Source: Micromonospora sonchi
Lineage (GTDB): Bacteria; Actinomycetota; Actinomycetes; Mycobacteriales; Micromonosporaceae
DNA: 64,000 nt
Direction: 5' to 3'
Assembly (NCBI RefSeq): GCF_014646235.1
Contig: NZ_BMNB01000021.1
Span: 41,837-105,836 of the forward strand
Shown here: positions 9,201 to 16,559 of the stretch, one piece after another
Layout of the letters: each line of letters begins with the position of its first letter
Position numbering within the stretch: the stretch's first letter is position 1
Program-made: the position numbers and the translations under genes
Notes under the pieces: model-generated
What the model saw: only the letters and a program-made list of their open reading frames with translations
What the model was told of the DNA's origin: nothing
Database searches by the model: none

Positions 9201-10042
9201 GGCTCGCCTCCCGACCGGCCAACGGCGACCCGGCACCGTGGCTGACCCATGCCACCGCCCTGGCCGTGCCGGCGACCGGCCCGGTCGACGGCACCGTGGC
9301 CACACCGCCGGCCGGCGGTGTGGTCGCCGACGTCGGTCTGGTCGGAGCCCACCTGACTGCCGTGGGGGTGCCGGCCACCGCGTTCCCCTGGATGGTGGAC
9401 CGTCTGATCATCGCCGAAGGCGGCCTGCGGGCGCGGGTCCGCTTCCCGGAGTCGGCCGGCGGCTGGGCGGCGATCGTCGACGCGGCCGTCTCCATCGCAC
9501 CGGTCGTCTTCCCCGGTCCGCCCCGACTGCGCCTGGTCGACGGCGCCGAGTGGGTCGAGATGGCCGGCGCACCGCCGACGGTCGCGGTGATCGACGTGAT
9601 TCGCGACGCCGCCCGAGAGGACACCGCCTCGGTCCTGGTCAGCGCGCCCGACGGCACGATCGTCGCGCAGCTCGCCGGCTTGCGGTACCCGGTGGTGCCG
9701 GACGCTCCGGACGTACCGGCCGACCAGTCCGGAGCGGCCGGCGGGTCGCCGTCCACGATGGACCCGGACGAATTGCGCGAACGCCTGATCGACGAGGTGC
9801 GCGCCGCGATCGCCGCGGAGATGAAACTCCCCGTCGAGTCACTGGACCCGCGTCTGCCCCTCGTGCAGCAGGGCATGGACTCGGTGATGACCGTCATCGT
9901 ACGGCGGCGGCTGGAGAAGACGTACCGCCAGGTGCTGCCGGCCTCGCTGTTCTGGCAGCAACCGACCATCGTGGCGATCGCGGCCGAACTGACCGAGTTG
10001 ATCGCCGCCCCGCCGCAGCCGGCCGGGGCGGCCGCCCGCTGA
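6242..10042 (+). CDS. calO5: iterative type I PKS, orsellinate synthase (CalO5-like)
   Basis: Iterative aromatic polyketide synthase of 1266 aa. Domain order is ketosynthase (about 12-440; C182 in DTACSAS, with the histidine motifs EAHGTGT and KSNIGHLEG), acyltransferase (about 540-860; S628 in GHSVGEV), a DH/thioester-hydrolase-type hot-dog region (about 890-1180; HQVQGAELVP), and an acyl carrier domain (phosphopantetheine S1214 in GMDSV). No ketoreductase lies between the DH-like region and the carrier. This distinguishes orsellinic acid synthases from the longer 6-methylsalicylate synthases. With CalO2, CalO3, CalO4 and CalO6 homologues around it, the product is most likely orsellinate for the aryl unit of an enediyne. 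ATG 6242 follows GGAGG; an in-frame upstream extension lies inside calO4 and is rejected. Confidence 0.9.
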   Translation: MTRDDPAGRPFQVAVVGVGCRLPGDVDSPDALWELLLKGGQTSGEIPTQRWRAYRERGPEYEAVLRGTVTAGSYLDDIAGFDAEFFGLTPREAAEMDPQQRILLEVGWEALEHAGLPPTGLAGSDTGVFVGVSTTDYGDRLLEDLPTVEAWTGIGAATCALANRISYALDLRGPSVAVDTACSASLVAVHLACQSLLLGESTVALAGGVNLVLAPGQNVSLNAAGTLAPDGVSKSFDRDADGYGRGEGCGVLVLKRLDDAVRDGDRVLAVIIGSAVNQDGRTDGIMAPSGEAQQHVVRRACARAGVTPDSVDYVEAHGTGTRLGDPVEAGALSAVYGTGRPPERPCLIGSIKSNIGHLEGAAGVAGLMKAILALHRGQIPGTPLRGRSIPAVDGDGTGLRLVTSPLPWPRRDGPRRAAVSGFGYGGTIAHVLLEQAPPLPSTDTADDDEGQPMVPLSARSAAALRAQAGRLADRLAADDRTSLADIRHTLAHRRAHLSHRAVVTGTDRGDLTAALRQLADDQTDAGTVSGVAPGGRSARPVWVFSGHGSHWAGMGHDLLSHEPAFAAAIDEIEPVVAEEAGFSLRTALGAAELGGVDRIQILTFAMHLGLAALWRAYGMRPAAVIGHSVGEVAAAVTAGVLSPVDGARLICRRSALLRRAAGRGAMAMVTLPFADVAERLAGRANLVAAIASAPAATVVSGDIGAVDEIIEQWPADRIAVRRVQSDVAFHSPHMDPLVDELRAAVLDLARAPAVVPMYSTVLDDPRATPRCDGDYWAANLRRPVRLVQAVEAALADGHRAFLEISAHPVVAHSLRETADHADIADVYIGTTLRRHAPGHRTMAAAVAGAYCHGVEVDWTRRYPRGRLVDLPHYAWQHRQHWREPEPPGTAGGHDIGSHTLLGTPTSVAGSELRLWHTVLTDATRPYPGSHQVQGAELVPAAVFVATFLAAADREGAPVALRELSMRVPLATHLRQEIQVVDDEGQLRLASRPANGDPAPWLTHATALAVPATGPVDGTVATPPAGGVVADVGLVGAHLTAVGVPATAFPWMVDRLIIAEGGLRARVRFPESAGGWAAIVDAAVSIAPVVFPGPPRLRLVDGAEWVEMAGAPPTVAVIDVIRDAAREDTASVLVSAPDGTIVAQLAGLRYPVVPDAPDVPADQSGAAGGSPSTMDPDELRERLIDEVRAAIAAEMKLPVESLDPRLPLVQQGMDSVMTVIVRRRLEKTYRQVLPASLFWQQPTIVAIAAELTELIAAPPQPAGAAAR

Positions 10043-10072
10043 CCCACCGGACGCGCCCCACCGGAGGACCGC

Positions 10073-11143
10073 ATGGCACCGACCACGAGCAATCCCCAGC
10101 CCGGGCTGCGGCACCGGATGCAACACCTGGTCTACGGGTTCTTCACCGCCCAGACGCTGCACGTCGCCGCCCGGCTGCGGATACCGGACCTGCTCGCCGA
10201 CGGCAAGGCCGACGTCGCCGCGCTGGCCGAGGCCACCGACACACACGCACCGTCGCTGCGACGGCTACTGCGGGCGCTGGTGTTCCTGGAGGTGCTGGAG
10301 GAGCCGGAGCACGGCATCTTCGTCCTCACCGAACAGGGCGAGTTGTTGCGGTCGGACGCCATCGGGTCGATGCGGGAACTGGTGCTGCTGCTCTCCGGGC
10401 CGGAGAGCTGGGCCGCCTGGGGGCAGCTCGAACACAGCGTCCGCACCGGCGAGGTGGCCTGGGAGCATGCGCACGGGCAGAGCTGTTTCGCCTACCTCGC
10501 CGCGAACCCCCGGCGGCAGGCGGCGTTCAACGCGGCCATGGCGGAGGGATCCCGGGCGTTCGTGCCGACGTTGTTGTGCACGTACGACTTCTCCGACCTG
10601 GAAACCGTGGTGGACGTCGGCGGTGGCAGTGGGGATCTGCTCGCCGGGGTCCTCGCCGCGCACCCGCGGCTGCGGGGGACGGTCTTCGACACCCCCGACG
10701 GCGTGGCCGACGCCGCGCGCACGCTCGCCGCGCAGGGCGTGGCCGACCGGTGCGAGGTCCGGGCCGGGGACTTCCTCCGGTCGGTGCCGTCGGGCGCGGA
10801 CGCCTACCTGCTCAAGAGCGTCCTGCACGACTGGGACGACGACCAGTGTGTGGCGGTGCTGCGTACCGTCCACCGAGCGACCCGGCCGGACAGCCGGATC
10901 CTGCTCGTGGAGTCCGCCATGCCACCGACCGTCAGCACCAGCCCGAGCATCGCTCAGGTGGTCATGAACGACCTGAACATGATGGTGTGCCACGGCGGGC
11001 GGGAACGCACCGTGGCCGAGTTCCGGGAGCTGTTGCGCGCGGCGGGTTTCCAGCTGGAGTCCGTCGCGCCCTGCCCGGCACCGAGCGTGATGTGTGTGCT
11101 GGAGGCGACGCCGGTGCCGGTGACGAACGGAACGCAGCCATGA
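10073..11143 (+). CDS. calO6: SAM-dependent O-methyltransferase (CalO6-like)
   Basis: Class I methyltransferase of 356 aa in the plant-COMT/DnrK family. It has a winged-helix dimerisation domain (about 1-110) followed by a Rossmann domain. The SAM-binding glycine loop VDVGGGSGD lies near 180, and the LHDWDDDQC segment carries the usual catalytic-base histidine. It sits directly after the orsellinate PKS, as CalO6 does, and probably methylates a phenol of the aryl unit. A second methyltransferase of the calicheamicin pathway (CalO1) is not in the window and may lie to the left. The start follows GGAGG, and the stop overlaps the next ATG by four bases. Confidence 0.83.
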   Translation: MAPTTSNPQPGLRHRMQHLVYGFFTAQTLHVAARLRIPDLLADGKADVAALAEATDTHAPSLRRLLRALVFLEVLEEPEHGIFVLTEQGELLRSDAIGSMRELVLLLSGPESWAAWGQLEHSVRTGEVAWEHAHGQSCFAYLAANPRRQAAFNAAMAEGSRAFVPTLLCTYDFSDLETVVDVGGGSGDLLAGVLAAHPRLRGTVFDTPDGVADAARTLAAQGVADRCEVRAGDFLRSVPSGADAYLLKSVLHDWDDDQCVAVLRTVHRATRPDSRILLVESAMPPTVSTSPSIAQVVMNDLNMMVCHGGRERTVAEFRELLRAAGFQLESVAPCPAPSVMCVLEATPVPVTNGTQP

Positions 11144-12084
11144 CCAGCGTCGGTGACCTGCACACCACCGGGCCCACCGCCCCGCCGGCCCACGCCACGA
11201 TGGTCCGCATTCCCGGTGGCACCTTCCTCCAGGGTTCGCCGGAGCGGACGTTGGACTGGCTGGAGGCCGAGGGGCAGGCCTTCCCCCGGGACTGGTTCAC
11301 CGACGAGACGCCGCAGCGACCGGTGACCCTGCGCGACTACCTCATCGACCGGTACCCGGTGACCGTCGCCGAGTTCGCCGACTTCGTCGCCCGCACCGGG
11401 TACGTGACCTCGGCCGAGCGAGCCGGCGGCAGCATGGTCTACAGCGACTACTGGGAAATCCGCGAGGGCGCGTGTTGGCACCGTCCTGCCGGCTACGGCA
11501 GTGGCATCCGCAACTGCGGCGAGCACCCGGTCGTGCACATCTCGTACCCCGACGCCGAGGCCTACGCGACGTGGGCGGGCAGGCGGCTACCGACCGAGTC
11601 GGAGTGGGAACGGGCGGCGACCGGGCGGGCGTACCGGCTCTGGCCCTGGGGCGACACCTGGGACCCGACCCGGGCCAACACCGCCGAGTGGACCGGCGGC
11701 AGCCTCCGCGGGCTCGACGAGTGGCGGCAGTGGTGGTCGGGGATCCACAACGCTCAGGGGCCGGTGCCGCAGACCACACCGGTCGGCGCGTTCTCACCGC
11801 ACGGCGACAGCCCCGACGGCTGCGCCGACATGACGGGCAACGTGTACGAGTGGACCTCCACCACCGCCCACCTGTACGCGCCCGAGACCCGCTGTGACCC
11901 CACCATCCACCTGGTGATGGGCCGGTTCCGGGCGATCCGGGGCGGCTCCTGGATGAACTTCCGCTACCAGGTCCGGTGCGCGGAGCGGCTCTACGGAGAT
12001 CCCACCGGCTGGTCCAACTTCGCCCTCGGCTTCCGCTGCGCCGACGACCCACCCGAGTCCGGCGCCGAACACCACGGGAGGTAG
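11140..12084 (+). CDS. formylglycine-generating-enzyme-fold protein (SUMF1/EgtB superfamily)
   Basis: Protein of 314 aa that is nearly all one FGE-sulfatase domain. The motifs MVRIPGGTFLQGS, RRLPTESEWERAA, ADMTGNVYEWTS, RGGSW and LGFRCADD appear in the family order. Canonical formylglycine enzymes bind copper with two cysteines about five residues apart. Here only the second is visible (YQVRCAER) and the first position is not cysteine, so standard sulfatase-type activity is doubtful. No DinB domain, as found in ergothioneine-type sulfoxide synthases, is present. The gene overlaps calO6 and is followed three bases later by a MoaD-like sulfur carrier and then a sugar 2,3-dehydratase. A role in sulfur handling for the thiosugar is therefore an attractive inference, but it is unproven. 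Confidence 0.75.
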   Translation: MTSVGDLHTTGPTAPPAHATMVRIPGGTFLQGSPERTLDWLEAEGQAFPRDWFTDETPQRPVTLRDYLIDRYPVTVAEFADFVARTGYVTSAERAGGSMVYSDYWEIREGACWHRPAGYGSGIRNCGEHPVVHISYPDAEAYATWAGRRLPTESEWERAATGRAYRLWPWGDTWDPTRANTAEWTGGSLRGLDEWRQWWSGIHNAQGPVPQTTPVGAFSPHGDSPDGCADMTGNVYEWTSTTAHLYAPETRCDPTIHLVMGRFRAIRGGSWMNFRYQVRCAERLYGDPTGWSNFALGFRCADDPPESGAEHHGR

Positions 12085-12087
12085 CAA

Positions 12088-12354
12088 ATGGTCACGGTGC
12101 TGCTGTCGGCGGGCTGGGCCCACCGCGGGCAGAAGACGTTCGCGTGCCACGAAGGCACCGTCCGCGACGTCATCCGGGAGTTCGTCGAGTCCTACCCGCA
12201 CTACCGGCGCCGGCTGCTCGACGACGACGGTGAGCCGCTGACCTACTACAACGTCTACCTCGACGGCGACCTCGTCAAGGCCACCGACCGATCCCGGGTG
12301 GCCGCCCCCGCCGACAGCACGGTGGCCATCGTTCCGCCTCTGGCCGGGGGGTGA
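12088..12354 (+). CDS. MoaD/ThiS-type sulfur-carrier protein
   Basis: Small beta-grasp protein of 88 aa ending in PPLAGG. The free C-terminal Gly-Gly is the part of MoaD, ThiS and CysO that is adenylated and converted to a thiocarboxylate sulfur donor. The middle segment YNVYLDGDLVK and the IVPPLAGG tail match MoaD-like carriers. It begins three bases after the FGE-like gene with a GGGAGG ribosome-binding site, so the two are probably co-translated. It lies inside a cluster whose known relative makes a 4-thio sugar, so a dedicated sulfur donor for the C-S bond is a strong inference. No E1-like activating enzyme or cysteine desulfurase is in the window; housekeeping versions may serve. Confidence 0.82.
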   Translation: MVTVLLSAGWAHRGQKTFACHEGTVRDVIREFVESYPHYRRRLLDDDGEPLTYYNVYLDGDLVKATDRSRVAAPADSTVAIVPPLAGG

Positions 12355-12408
12355 CCCTTCGGCCGGTCGGGTCGCCGTCACCCACCAGGGTCAACCTTTG
12401 GAGTAGTC

Positions 12409-13833
12409 ATGGTCCTGCCGCACACAGAAGCCCGACCTCGTCCGGGGCACGCCGACCGGGAGCACCTCGTCGCCCGGCTGGCCCGGTCGGCACGACACCG
12501 CCCGCGTCCGGTCGCCGACCTGGAAGCCTGGCTGGACGCGCGGGCGCGGGCCAACCCCTTCGAGATCACCGAGGTGCCGTTCGCCGAGCTGGCCGGGTGG
12601 TCGTTCGCGCCGCACAGCGGTGATCTGGTGCATGACAGCGGCCGGTTCTTCAGTGTCGAGGGCCTGCACGTACGCACCGACGGCGGGCCGGTCGACGAGT
12701 GGTGGCAGCCGATCATCCACCAGCCGGACCGGGCCATCCTCGGCATCCTGGCCCGTGAGATCGACGGCGTGCTGCACTTCCTTCTTCAGGCCAAGATGGA
12801 GCCGGGCAACATCAACGGCATCCAGTTCTCCCCCACCGTGCAGTCCACCCCCAGCAACTACCTGCGGACGCACCGAGGGGCACGGTCCCGATACGTGGAG
12901 TACTTCCTGGAACCCGAGCGTGGACGAGTGCTGGTGGACGTGCTCCAGTCGGAGCAGGGCTCGTGGTTCCGCGGCAAGCGCAACCGCAACATCCTCGTCG
13001 AGGTGACCGACGACATCGAACCGCACCAGGACTTCGTGTGGCTCACCCTCGGCCAGATCCACGACCTGCTGCACCGACAAAACCTCGTCAACATGGACGC
13101 CCGTACCGTGCTGTCCTGCCTGCCCGACCACGCGGTCGCGGCCGACCCCGCCGATTCGGGCATCGCCGCCGCCGTAGCGCGGTCCTCGCTGGCTGACGAC
13201 GACGCGGCGTGGCAGCCGTTGCTCCAGGTCCGCAACTGGTTGACCGCCAACAAGGCCGGCCGGACCCTGATGGCTCACCAGGTGCCACTGCGGCAGGTAC
13301 GCGACTGGCACCACGGCGATGTCGACATCCGGCACCGCTCCGGCCGGTTCTTCCGGATCGTCGGGCGTGCCGTGCGGGCCAGTAACCGGGAGGTGACCCA
13401 GTGGCGGCAGCCGCTCCTGGCCCCCTGCGGCACCGGTCTGGTCGCCTTCGTCGTCCGGCGTCTCGGCGGCGTCCTGCACGTGCTCGCCCACGCCGACCTA
13501 CGACCCGGCTACCGAGACATCGTGGAGCTGGGCCCGACTGTGCAGTGCACTCCAAACAACTTCACCGGCGCAAACCGCCCCGCCTACCTGGACCTCGTCT
13601 GCTCCGACCAGGTCCAGGTGCACTACGACGTCCTCCAGTCCGAGGAGGGCGGACGGTTCCACCACGCGGTGACGCGGCACCTGGTGGTGGAGGTGGGCCC
13701 GGAGTTCCCGGCCACGACCCCACCGGACTACACCTGGGTGACCCTGCGCCAGCTCACCGCCATGACCGCGTTCAGCTACCAGGTCAACATCGAGGCGCGT
13801 AGCCTACTGCTCTGCCTGCGGGCGCTGGCATGA
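12409..13833 (+). CDS. calS14: NDP-hexose 2,3-dehydratase (CalS14-like)
   Basis: EvaA/TylX-type dehydratase of 474 aa made of two similar halves. The FSPTVQSTPSNY segment near 145 recurs as LGPTVQCTPNNF near 377. VLQSEQGSWF and VLQSEEGGRF form a second repeated pair, as do the SGRFF segments. This internal duplication is typical of the family. The enzyme removes the C2 hydroxyl of TDP-4-keto-6-deoxyglucose, the first step toward 2,6-dideoxy sugars. In this cluster that fits the 2-deoxy-4-thio sugar of a calicheamicin-type oligosaccharide. The stop overlaps the P450 start by four bases. A 3-ketoreductase partner is not in the window. Confidence 0.85.
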   Translation: MVLPHTEARPRPGHADREHLVARLARSARHRPRPVADLEAWLDARARANPFEITEVPFAELAGWSFAPHSGDLVHDSGRFFSVEGLHVRTDGGPVDEWWQPIIHQPDRAILGILAREIDGVLHFLLQAKMEPGNINGIQFSPTVQSTPSNYLRTHRGARSRYVEYFLEPERGRVLVDVLQSEQGSWFRGKRNRNILVEVTDDIEPHQDFVWLTLGQIHDLLHRQNLVNMDARTVLSCLPDHAVAADPADSGIAAAVARSSLADDDAAWQPLLQVRNWLTANKAGRTLMAHQVPLRQVRDWHHGDVDIRHRSGRFFRIVGRAVRASNREVTQWRQPLLAPCGTGLVAFVVRRLGGVLHVLAHADLRPGYRDIVELGPTVQCTPNNFTGANRPAYLDLVCSDQVQVHYDVLQSEEGGRFHHAVTRHLVVEVGPEFPATTPPDYTWVTLRQLTAMTAFSYQVNIEARSLLLCLRALA

Positions 13834-15104
13834 GTGGGTACCAGGATCCGCCGACCGGCGACCACCCCGGCGCGCCGGGGTCGTCCGGGCCGACCGATCC
13901 GGGCATCGACGCGTTTCCGCTGCCCCGGCGCTGCCCCTTCAGCCCACCTGCCGAGTACGCGCGACTACGCGCCGAGCACCCGGTCGTCCGGCTGCCGATG
14001 CTCGGCGGTGACACGGCCTGGGTGGTCTCCCGGCACGCTGACGTCCGGCAGGTGCTCAGCGATCCCCGGATGAGCGCGGACCGACGCCGACCCGGCTTCC
14101 CGAAGTTCGCGCCGACCACGGAAAGCCAGCGGCAGGCGTCGTTCGCGAACTTCCGTCCACCGTTGAACTGGCTGGACCCGCCGGAGCATGCCATCGTCCG
14201 GCGGCAGATCGTCGACGAGTTCTCCATGCGCCGGGTCCGGCAGTTACGGGCGTTGGTCGAACGGGTGGTCGACACCCATCTCGACGCGTTGGCCGCCGCC
14301 GCACCCGGTGCCGACCTGGTGTCGACGTTCGCCTACCCGGTGCCATCACAGGTGATCTGTGAGGTGCTCGGCGTGCCCTACGGCGAGCACGAGTTCTTCG
14401 AGCGCCGTTCGACGCTGATGTTCCGCCGGAGTGCGCCGGCCGACGAACGCGCCCGCTGCGCCCGGGAGATCCGCGATCTTCTCGACGTGGTGGTTACGGA
14501 CAAGGAGCGCCGTCCCGGCGACGACGTGCTCAGCCGGCTGCTGTACCGGCAGCGCGGTGCCGGTGGCGTGGACCACGAGGCCGTGGTCAGCACGGCTTTC
14601 GTGCTGCTGGTCGCCGGGCACGTCACCACGTCCAACATGATCGCGTTGAGCGTGCTGGCCCTGCTCACTCATCCGGCCCGGCTGGCCCGGCTACGCGCCG
14701 AACCGGAGCGGTTCCCGGCCGCCGTGGAGGAACTGCTGCGGTACTTCACCGTGGTCGAGGCGGCGACGGCCCGCACCGCCACCGCCGATGTCACGATCGG
14801 CGGGGTGACCATCAGGGCCGGCGAGGGAGTGGTGGCGCTGGGGCAAGCAGCGAACCGTGATCCGGCGGTGTTCGAAGACCCCGACGAGTTCGACCCGGAC
14901 CGGGACGCCCGTGCGCACCTCGCCTTCGGCTACGGCCGGCACGTCTGCCCGGGTCAGCATCTCGCTCGGTTGGAGCTGGAGGTCGCACTCAGCCGCCTGT
15001 TCCGGCGGCTGCCCGGCCTGAGACTGGCGACGGAGGTCTCCGACCTGCCTCTCAAGGAGGACAGCAACATCTTCGGGTTGTACGCCCTACCGGTCGCCTG
15101 GTGA
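13830..15104 (+). CDS. cytochrome P450, candidate sugar N-oxidase (CalE10-like)
   Basis: P450 of 424 aa with a Pro/Gly-rich N-terminus. The heme loop FGYGRHVCPGQHLARLE places the thiolate at C373. The I-helix reads AGHVTTSN: the usual acidic residue before the threonine is valine (V265-T266). This occurs in P450s that rely on the substrate or water for proton delivery. The gene overlaps the 2,3-dehydratase and shares the cluster with the aminosugar transaminase. The calicheamicin cluster needs a second P450, CalE10, to oxidise the 4-amino group of the TDP-sugar to a hydroxylamine, and this is the natural candidate. I assign that role by context, not by sequence recall. Confidence 0.72.
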   Translation: MSGYQDPPTGDHPGAPGSSGPTDPGIDAFPLPRRCPFSPPAEYARLRAEHPVVRLPMLGGDTAWVVSRHADVRQVLSDPRMSADRRRPGFPKFAPTTESQRQASFANFRPPLNWLDPPEHAIVRRQIVDEFSMRRVRQLRALVERVVDTHLDALAAAAPGADLVSTFAYPVPSQVICEVLGVPYGEHEFFERRSTLMFRRSAPADERARCAREIRDLLDVVVTDKERRPGDDVLSRLLYRQRGAGGVDHEAVVSTAFVLLVAGHVTTSNMIALSVLALLTHPARLARLRAEPERFPAAVEELLRYFTVVEAATARTATADVTIGGVTIRAGEGVVALGQAANRDPAVFEDPDEFDPDRDARAHLAFGYGRHVCPGQHLARLELEVALSRLFRRLPGLRLATEVSDLPLKEDSNIFGLYALPVAW

Positions 15105-15211
15105 TCCGAGCGAGTATCGGGCGACCCCGGCGGCTTCGAGCTGACCAGCCCGTGTCCCGGCCCCGTTCCACGGTGGCCGGCGACGTACTCACGGCATCGG
15201 ACAGGGCCCGG

Positions 15212-15784
15212 TCAGGGCCGTCCGGTGACCAACTTCTCCCACGCGCCGCCGATCCGATCGGCCGTCGCCGTGGCCGCCGCCAACTGCTCGGGTCCGGCGG
15301 TGGCGATCCAGTCGACCGCCCGTCCCTCGGGCAGTTCGCCGGCCAGGTGGTCCCCCAAGGCCAGCAGACCCATCTCCCAGCCCGCGCCCAGCCCCCAGAT
15401 GCCGGGACCGGCGTTCGGCACGATGTCCGCCGGCACCGGAGCGTGCTCCAGTTCCAGCACGGTGGACTCACCGTCCGGGGTGAGCCGTAGCTGAACCTCG
15501 CTGCTGCCACCGCCCGACTCCCAGGTCAGGCCGATCAGGCTGGGGCGCTCGCACCGGCGGATCTCGCCGCTGGCGTTGCCCTCCAACTGGAAACGCCCAC
15601 CGGCCCGGAGGTCACCGGCGATGGGCAGGAACCAGCGCACCAAACGCTGCGGATCGGTGATGGCGTCCCACACCTCCTCAGGGGAGGCGTCGTAGCTGCG
15701 CCGGAGCACCAGGATGCTCATGCCGTTCGGGTGTTCCCGCAACTCGCGGTCGGTGTCCTGGAGCCCGTCGAAGATCCTGCTCAT
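15212..15784 (-). CDS. START/SRPBCC-domain protein (possible CalU16/CalU19-type self-sacrifice protein)
   Basis: AHSA1-type START domain of 190 aa. It has an N-terminal VLRRSYDASPEEVWDAITDPQRL, the central beta-grip (GGRFQLEGNASGEI) and a C-terminal helix with WEKLVTG. The calicheamicin cluster encodes START-domain proteins (CalC, CalU16, CalU19) that are cleaved by the activated enediyne and so protect the cell. An SRPBCC gene at this place in a related cluster is a good resistance candidate. I cannot confirm the scissile glycine, and ordinary AHSA1 proteins look alike. It converges on the P450 gene, with 107 bases of unassigned sequence between the stops. Confidence 0.65.
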   Translation of the reverse strand: MSRIFDGLQDTDRELREHPNGMSILVLRRSYDASPEEVWDAITDPQRLVRWFLPIAGDLRAGGRFQLEGNASGEIRRCERPSLIGLTWESGGGSSEVQLRLTPDGESTVLELEHAPVPADIVPNAGPGIWGLGAGWEMGLLALGDHLAGELPEGRAVDWIATAGPEQLAAATATADRIGGAWEKLVTGRP

Positions 15785-15961
15785 TGCCCTCGTGGCCTTC
15801 CTGCGGGTGCATCCTCACACCGGATTCGATCCGGCGACACCCGAGGACCTTAGCAGCCAGAACTCGCGCTATGTCCCATCTGTACCGGGACGACGGCCAC
15901 GAGTCGTGCCGGCCCGCCTGGGCACAGCAGAACGCGGCGGCGGATGCCCGGCGGCGGAACG

Positions 15962-16549
15962 TCAGGCAGCGCCACGCGTCCGGCGGCGCAGGAGCAGCAC
16001 CACCACGACGAGCAGCACGAGGCCGTCCAGCGCGAGCAGGGCGGCACCCATCGGGTCCACCCCGTGGGTATGGGCCGCGTCGTCGGTCGCGGGCGCCGAC
16101 CCGGCGGGCGCCGACCCGGCGGGCGCCGACCCGGCGGGCGCCGCAGCGTCTGGAGAGCCGACGGTGAAGCGGGCGATACCCGAGACGGTACCCCCGTCGA
16201 CGGTCACCACGTGGTAGGCCACCGCGAGCTGACCGGGCCGGGTCACGGCGATGTGCTGCCGCAGACCGTCGTCGGCGTCGAGCACGGCCGACCCGACGTT
16301 CAACCGGATCCGATCGGCGTCGTAGACCACGATGTGCGAGCGACCGGGGTCGGGCTCACCGGCGACCCGGATGCGTACCGTGGTCGGCTGGTCCGGCAGG
16401 ACCGCTCCATCGGCCGGTTCCATCGCGAGCACCTCGACCGCCCGCCACGCTTCCGCGTCGGTACCGGCCCGGCCGACCAGCATCAGCACGGCCACCAGCG
16501 CCGCCAGGCAAATGGCGGCGCCGGCGTAGATACGACCGGTGGTGGACAT
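15962..16549 (-). CDS. CopC-like secreted/membrane-anchored protein lacking copper ligands
   Basis: Protein of 195 aa with an N-terminal hydrophobic signal/anchor (about 7-25), a CopC immunoglobulin-like domain (MEPADGAVLPDQPTTVRIRV to VSGIARFTVG), a Pro/Ala/Gly/Ser linker built from five-residue repeats, and a C-terminal membrane helix followed by Arg residues. Classic CopC binds copper through an N-terminal His and a His in DGHPVSG. Here the corresponding segments read AWRAVEV and DGGTVSG, so both ligands appear lost. It starts 10 bases after the stop of the membrane protein upstream of it on the same strand, so they form a two-gene operon. Its role in the enediyne cluster is unknown; a membrane-associated sensor or transport partner is possible. 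Confidence 0.7.
   Translation of the reverse strand: MSTTGRIYAGAAICLAALVAVLMLVGRAGTDAEAWRAVEVLAMEPADGAVLPDQPTTVRIRVAGEPDPGRSHIVVYDADRIRLNVGSAVLDADDGLRQHIAVTRPGQLAVAYHVVTVDGGTVSGIARFTVGSPDAAAPAGSAPAGSAPAGSAPATDDAAHTHGVDPMGAALLALDGLVLLVVVVLLLRRRTRGAA
16091..16135. repeat. three tandem 15-bp repeats in the CopC-like gene
   Basis: The unit GGGCGCCGACCCGGC occurs three times in succession with a partial fourth copy. On the coding (minus) strand it encodes the Ala-Gly-Ser-Ala-Pro linker between the CopC domain and the C-terminal membrane helix. Exact identity between units suggests recent slippage, so linker length may vary between strains. Confidence 0.9.
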
Positions 16550-16559
16550 CCCACCCCGA

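Noticed and set aside
9238..11139. N-terminal 634 codons of a long frame that ends as the FGE-like protein
   Set aside because: This part overlaps the PKS and methyltransferase genes in another frame. The true start is ATG 11140, which overlaps the methyltransferase stop.
16091..16135. Short repeats considered as a CRISPR or origin iteron array
   Set aside because: They are contiguous 15-base units without spacers and encode a protein linker.
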